Below, one piece after another: positions 62,445-64,000 of a DNA stretch of 64,000 nt (positions are counted from its first letter, which is position 1; each line of letters opens with the position of its first letter). The notes under the pieces were generated by a model. That model was not told the origin of the DNA. It did no database searches and worked only from the letters and a program-made list of their open reading frames with translations. The stretch spans positions 1 to 64,000 of the forward strand of contig NZ_WVIC01000009.1 of the NCBI RefSeq assembly GCF_009939295.1, in the 5' to 3' direction. This DNA is from Petrachloros mirabilis ULC683 (GTDB lineage: Bacteria; Cyanobacteriota; Cyanobacteriia; Thermosynechococcales; Thermosynechococcaceae). Both the position numbers and the translations under genes were made by a program.

Positions 62445-63208
62445 GGCGTTACCTGCTCTGAAGACAACACTTCTAGCCGACCTTGGTTGAGGTGAGCAAC
62501 TCGGGCTTGACCCCGCTCAATTAAATACAGGTCATGGGTCGTAATCATGACTGTAATTCCTAACTCGTTGAGCTTTTTCAAAATGCCGAGAACTTGCATG
62601 GCATTGTCGTGATCCAAGTTCCCCGTAGGTTCATCAGCCAACAGCAATCGGGGAGACCCTACAATGGCGCGGGCAATGCTAGCGCGCTGTTGCTCTCCCC
62701 CTGAAAGTTGACAGGGTAGGCAATTGGCCTTATTGCCGAGCCCTACTAGCCGCAGGGTTGGCTGTAGCCGACGTTCGACCTCATCCCGAGGAATTCCCTG
62801 CGATCGCAGCACAAAGCTGACATTTTCAGCCACCGTCCACCGGGAAATGAGCTTGTAGTCTTGAAACACAACGCCTAGACGGCGGCGCAGCATTGATAAC
62901 CGATTGCCGCGCAACCCCCCCACATTTTGACCTTCAACCCGTACTTCGCCTTGGTCGGCTCTCTCCTCCCCATAAATGAGCTTGAGCAAGGTTGACTTCC
63001 CCGAGCCAGAGGGCCCCGTGATGAATAAAAACTCTCCTTGCCTCACATTGAGGTGAATATTTTGCAGCCGAAATTGAGTTTGGAGAAAGACCTTGTTCAC
63101 CCCGCGCAACTGCACCGAATAGGCATGCTCTTTTGTGGGGGACGTCGGTGTCTGAGACTCCTGCAAAATAGTCTCAATCACAGATTGGCGCAATGGAGCT
63201 TGAGTCAT
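62432..63208 (-). CDS. ftsE: Cell-division ATP-binding protein FtsE
   Basis: A 258-residue ABC ATPase: Walker A GPSGSGKST, signature LSGGEQQR, Walker B LLLADEPTGNLD, and H-loop TTHD. The N-terminus is extended by about 30 residues relative to the shortest FtsE proteins (QESQTPTSPTKEHAY), so an internal start is possible. It forms an operon with ftsX and lies four bases after the glycosyltransferase gene. Confidence 0.93.
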   Translation of the reverse strand: MTQAPLRQSVIETILQESQTPTSPTKEHAYSVQLRGVNKVFLQTQFRLQNIHLNVRQGEFLFITGPSGSGKSTLLKLIYGEERADQGEVRVEGQNVGGLRGNRLSMLRRRLGVVFQDYKLISRWTVAENVSFVLRSQGIPRDEVERRLQPTLRLVGLGNKANCLPCQLSGGEQQRASIARAIVGSPRLLLADEPTGNLDHDNAMQVLGILKKLNELGITVMITTHDLYLIERGQARVAHLNQGRLEVLSSEQVTPCEP

Positions 63209-63212
63209 TGTT

Positions 63213-63962
63213 TTATCCGAATTTAGCCATCAGTGCCCGCCAGGCAAATTGAGGGAGTGCCAGCATCCGTCGCCACCGCCAAGGCTCTTGATAGAGCCGG
63301 TAGACCCACTCCAGGTTGTTATTTCGCAGCCACTTGGGGGCTCGGGTCTTGCGTTTAGCCCAAATATCAAAGCTACCGCCGACACCAATCCAAAGAGCAT
63401 GGGGGCAGAGATAACGATGTTGAGCAATCCAGTATTCCTGGCGGGGCACCCCTAAACCCACAAAAATAATTTGAGGTTGGCGGGTGCTGAGGGTCTCTAA
63501 GAAGGCAGGTGTGTCCTCTGATTTAAGATACCCATGTTGAGTTCCGACCAGTGCAAGCTTAGGCAATCTTTGCTGCCATTGCTCCGCAGCCGCACTCACA
63601 ACCTCAGGAGCGCCCCCAAAAAAGAACACTGACCAGGGTTGGGGTTGTGCAGCCGCACACCGCAGCAGCGCCTCTGACAGTTCAATGCCGGGACAACGGG
63701 GAATCTGCTCCCCATACAACCTCAAGTACAGAACAATGCCAGCACCATCGGGAATTACCAACTCTGCCGCTTCAATAATTTCAGCCAGAAGCGGATCAAC
63801 CTCCGTCTGCATAGTCATTTCGGCATTGAGCGTGACCACATGGGTGCCCAGACCCTGAATAATCCGTTGGGTCAACCACTGAAGGTAGTCAGGCAACAAA
63901 TCAACCGAAACGCCCAAGATCGAAAACTGGCGGGGTGCCTCAGGCACAAACGTAGATTGCAT
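63213..63962 (-). CDS. WecG/TagA/CpsF family glycosyltransferase
   Basis: A 249-residue GT26 enzyme: VTLNAEMTMQTEVDPLLAEI, PDGAGIVLYLRLYG, IFVGLGVPRQEYWI and GVGGSFDIWAKRK. Family members transfer N-acetylmannosamine(uronate) or related sugars to lipid-linked intermediates of surface polysaccharides. The frame runs to 63989; the ATG at 63962 is preferred. The last 38 bases of the window show no other feature. Confidence 0.88.
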   Translation of the reverse strand: MQSTFVPEAPRQFSILGVSVDLLPDYLQWLTQRIIQGLGTHVVTLNAEMTMQTEVDPLLAEIIEAAELVIPDGAGIVLYLRLYGEQIPRCPGIELSEALLRCAAAQPQPWSVFFFGGAPEVVSAAAEQWQQRLPKLALVGTQHGYLKSEDTPAFLETLSTRQPQIIFVGLGVPRQEYWIAQHRYLCPHALWIGVGGSFDIWAKRKTRAPKWLRNNNLEWVYRLYQEPWRWRRMLALPQFAWRALMAKFG

Positions 63963-64000
63963 AAGTATTGCTGACCTCGTGAGGCACAACGACTACCAAT

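Overview
The window comes from a cyanobacterium that makes phycoerythrin. It encodes the CpeB and CpeA subunits, two phycoerythrin rod linkers, phycoerythrobilin synthesis (PebA, PebB), at least six bilin lyase or lyase-like proteins, the activator CpeR, photosystem II proteins PsbH and PsbN, NdhH of NDH-1, a cyanobacterial-type monoglucosyldiacylglycerol synthase and many HIP1-type GCGATCGC octamers. The hopanoid genes (squalene-hopene cyclase, an HpnB-type glycosyltransferase) and the many dispersed intergenic repeats fit a filamentous or Leptolyngbya-like lineage; species cannot be read from the sequence alone.

Layout. Bases 122-600 are the 5' half of a group II intron that has lost its reverse transcriptase and domains V-VI. 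A tight von Willebrand A / PP2C phosphatase / kinase-WD40 triad (TerY-P type) follows, ending 17 bases before a two-repeat CRISPR array. Bases 4795-9318 hold a broken type I-C CRISPR locus, read leftward: cas7, cas4, cas1 and cas2 are complete, cas8c is a C-terminal stump, and cas3 and cas5 are absent. Four toxin-antitoxin-like genes sit inside the operon between cas7 and cas4. Bases 9.4-24.9 kb are ordinary chromosomal genes: pth, tatA, psbH/psbN, hpnB, a Ca2+/H+ exchanger, argF, a DnaJ-like protein, a CmpR-like regulator, thrC, a gyrA/parC-type gene and shc.

Bases 25.4-41.6 kb form a phycoerythrin island. Rightward are cpeBA-cpeYZ and, further on, cpeCD-cpeSTR. Leftward between them are cpeF with a small unknown gene, pebAB and a second CpeS-family lyase. 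PebA and PebB make phycoerythrobilin; CpeY/Z, CpeF, CpeS and CpeT are expected to attach it to the cysteines of CpeA and CpeB; CpeC and CpeD build the rods; CpeR is expected to activate the genes. Inside the island lies an unrecognised pair: an orphan phycobiliprotein-like protein whose stop overlaps a HEAT-repeat, lyase-like gene. The rest of the window (41.8-64 kb) holds ndhH, toxin-antitoxin modules, sfsA, transporters, mgdA, an M3 peptidase, cofG, ftsEX and a WecG-type glycosyltransferase.

The intergenic space is populated by at least three short repeat families. One (about 174-201 bp) shows terminal inverted repeats and 10-11 bp target duplications. One copy is inserted inside a copy of another family, and the uninterrupted site is present 19 kb away. 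The composite insertion abuts a higB toxin gene that has lost its start codon.
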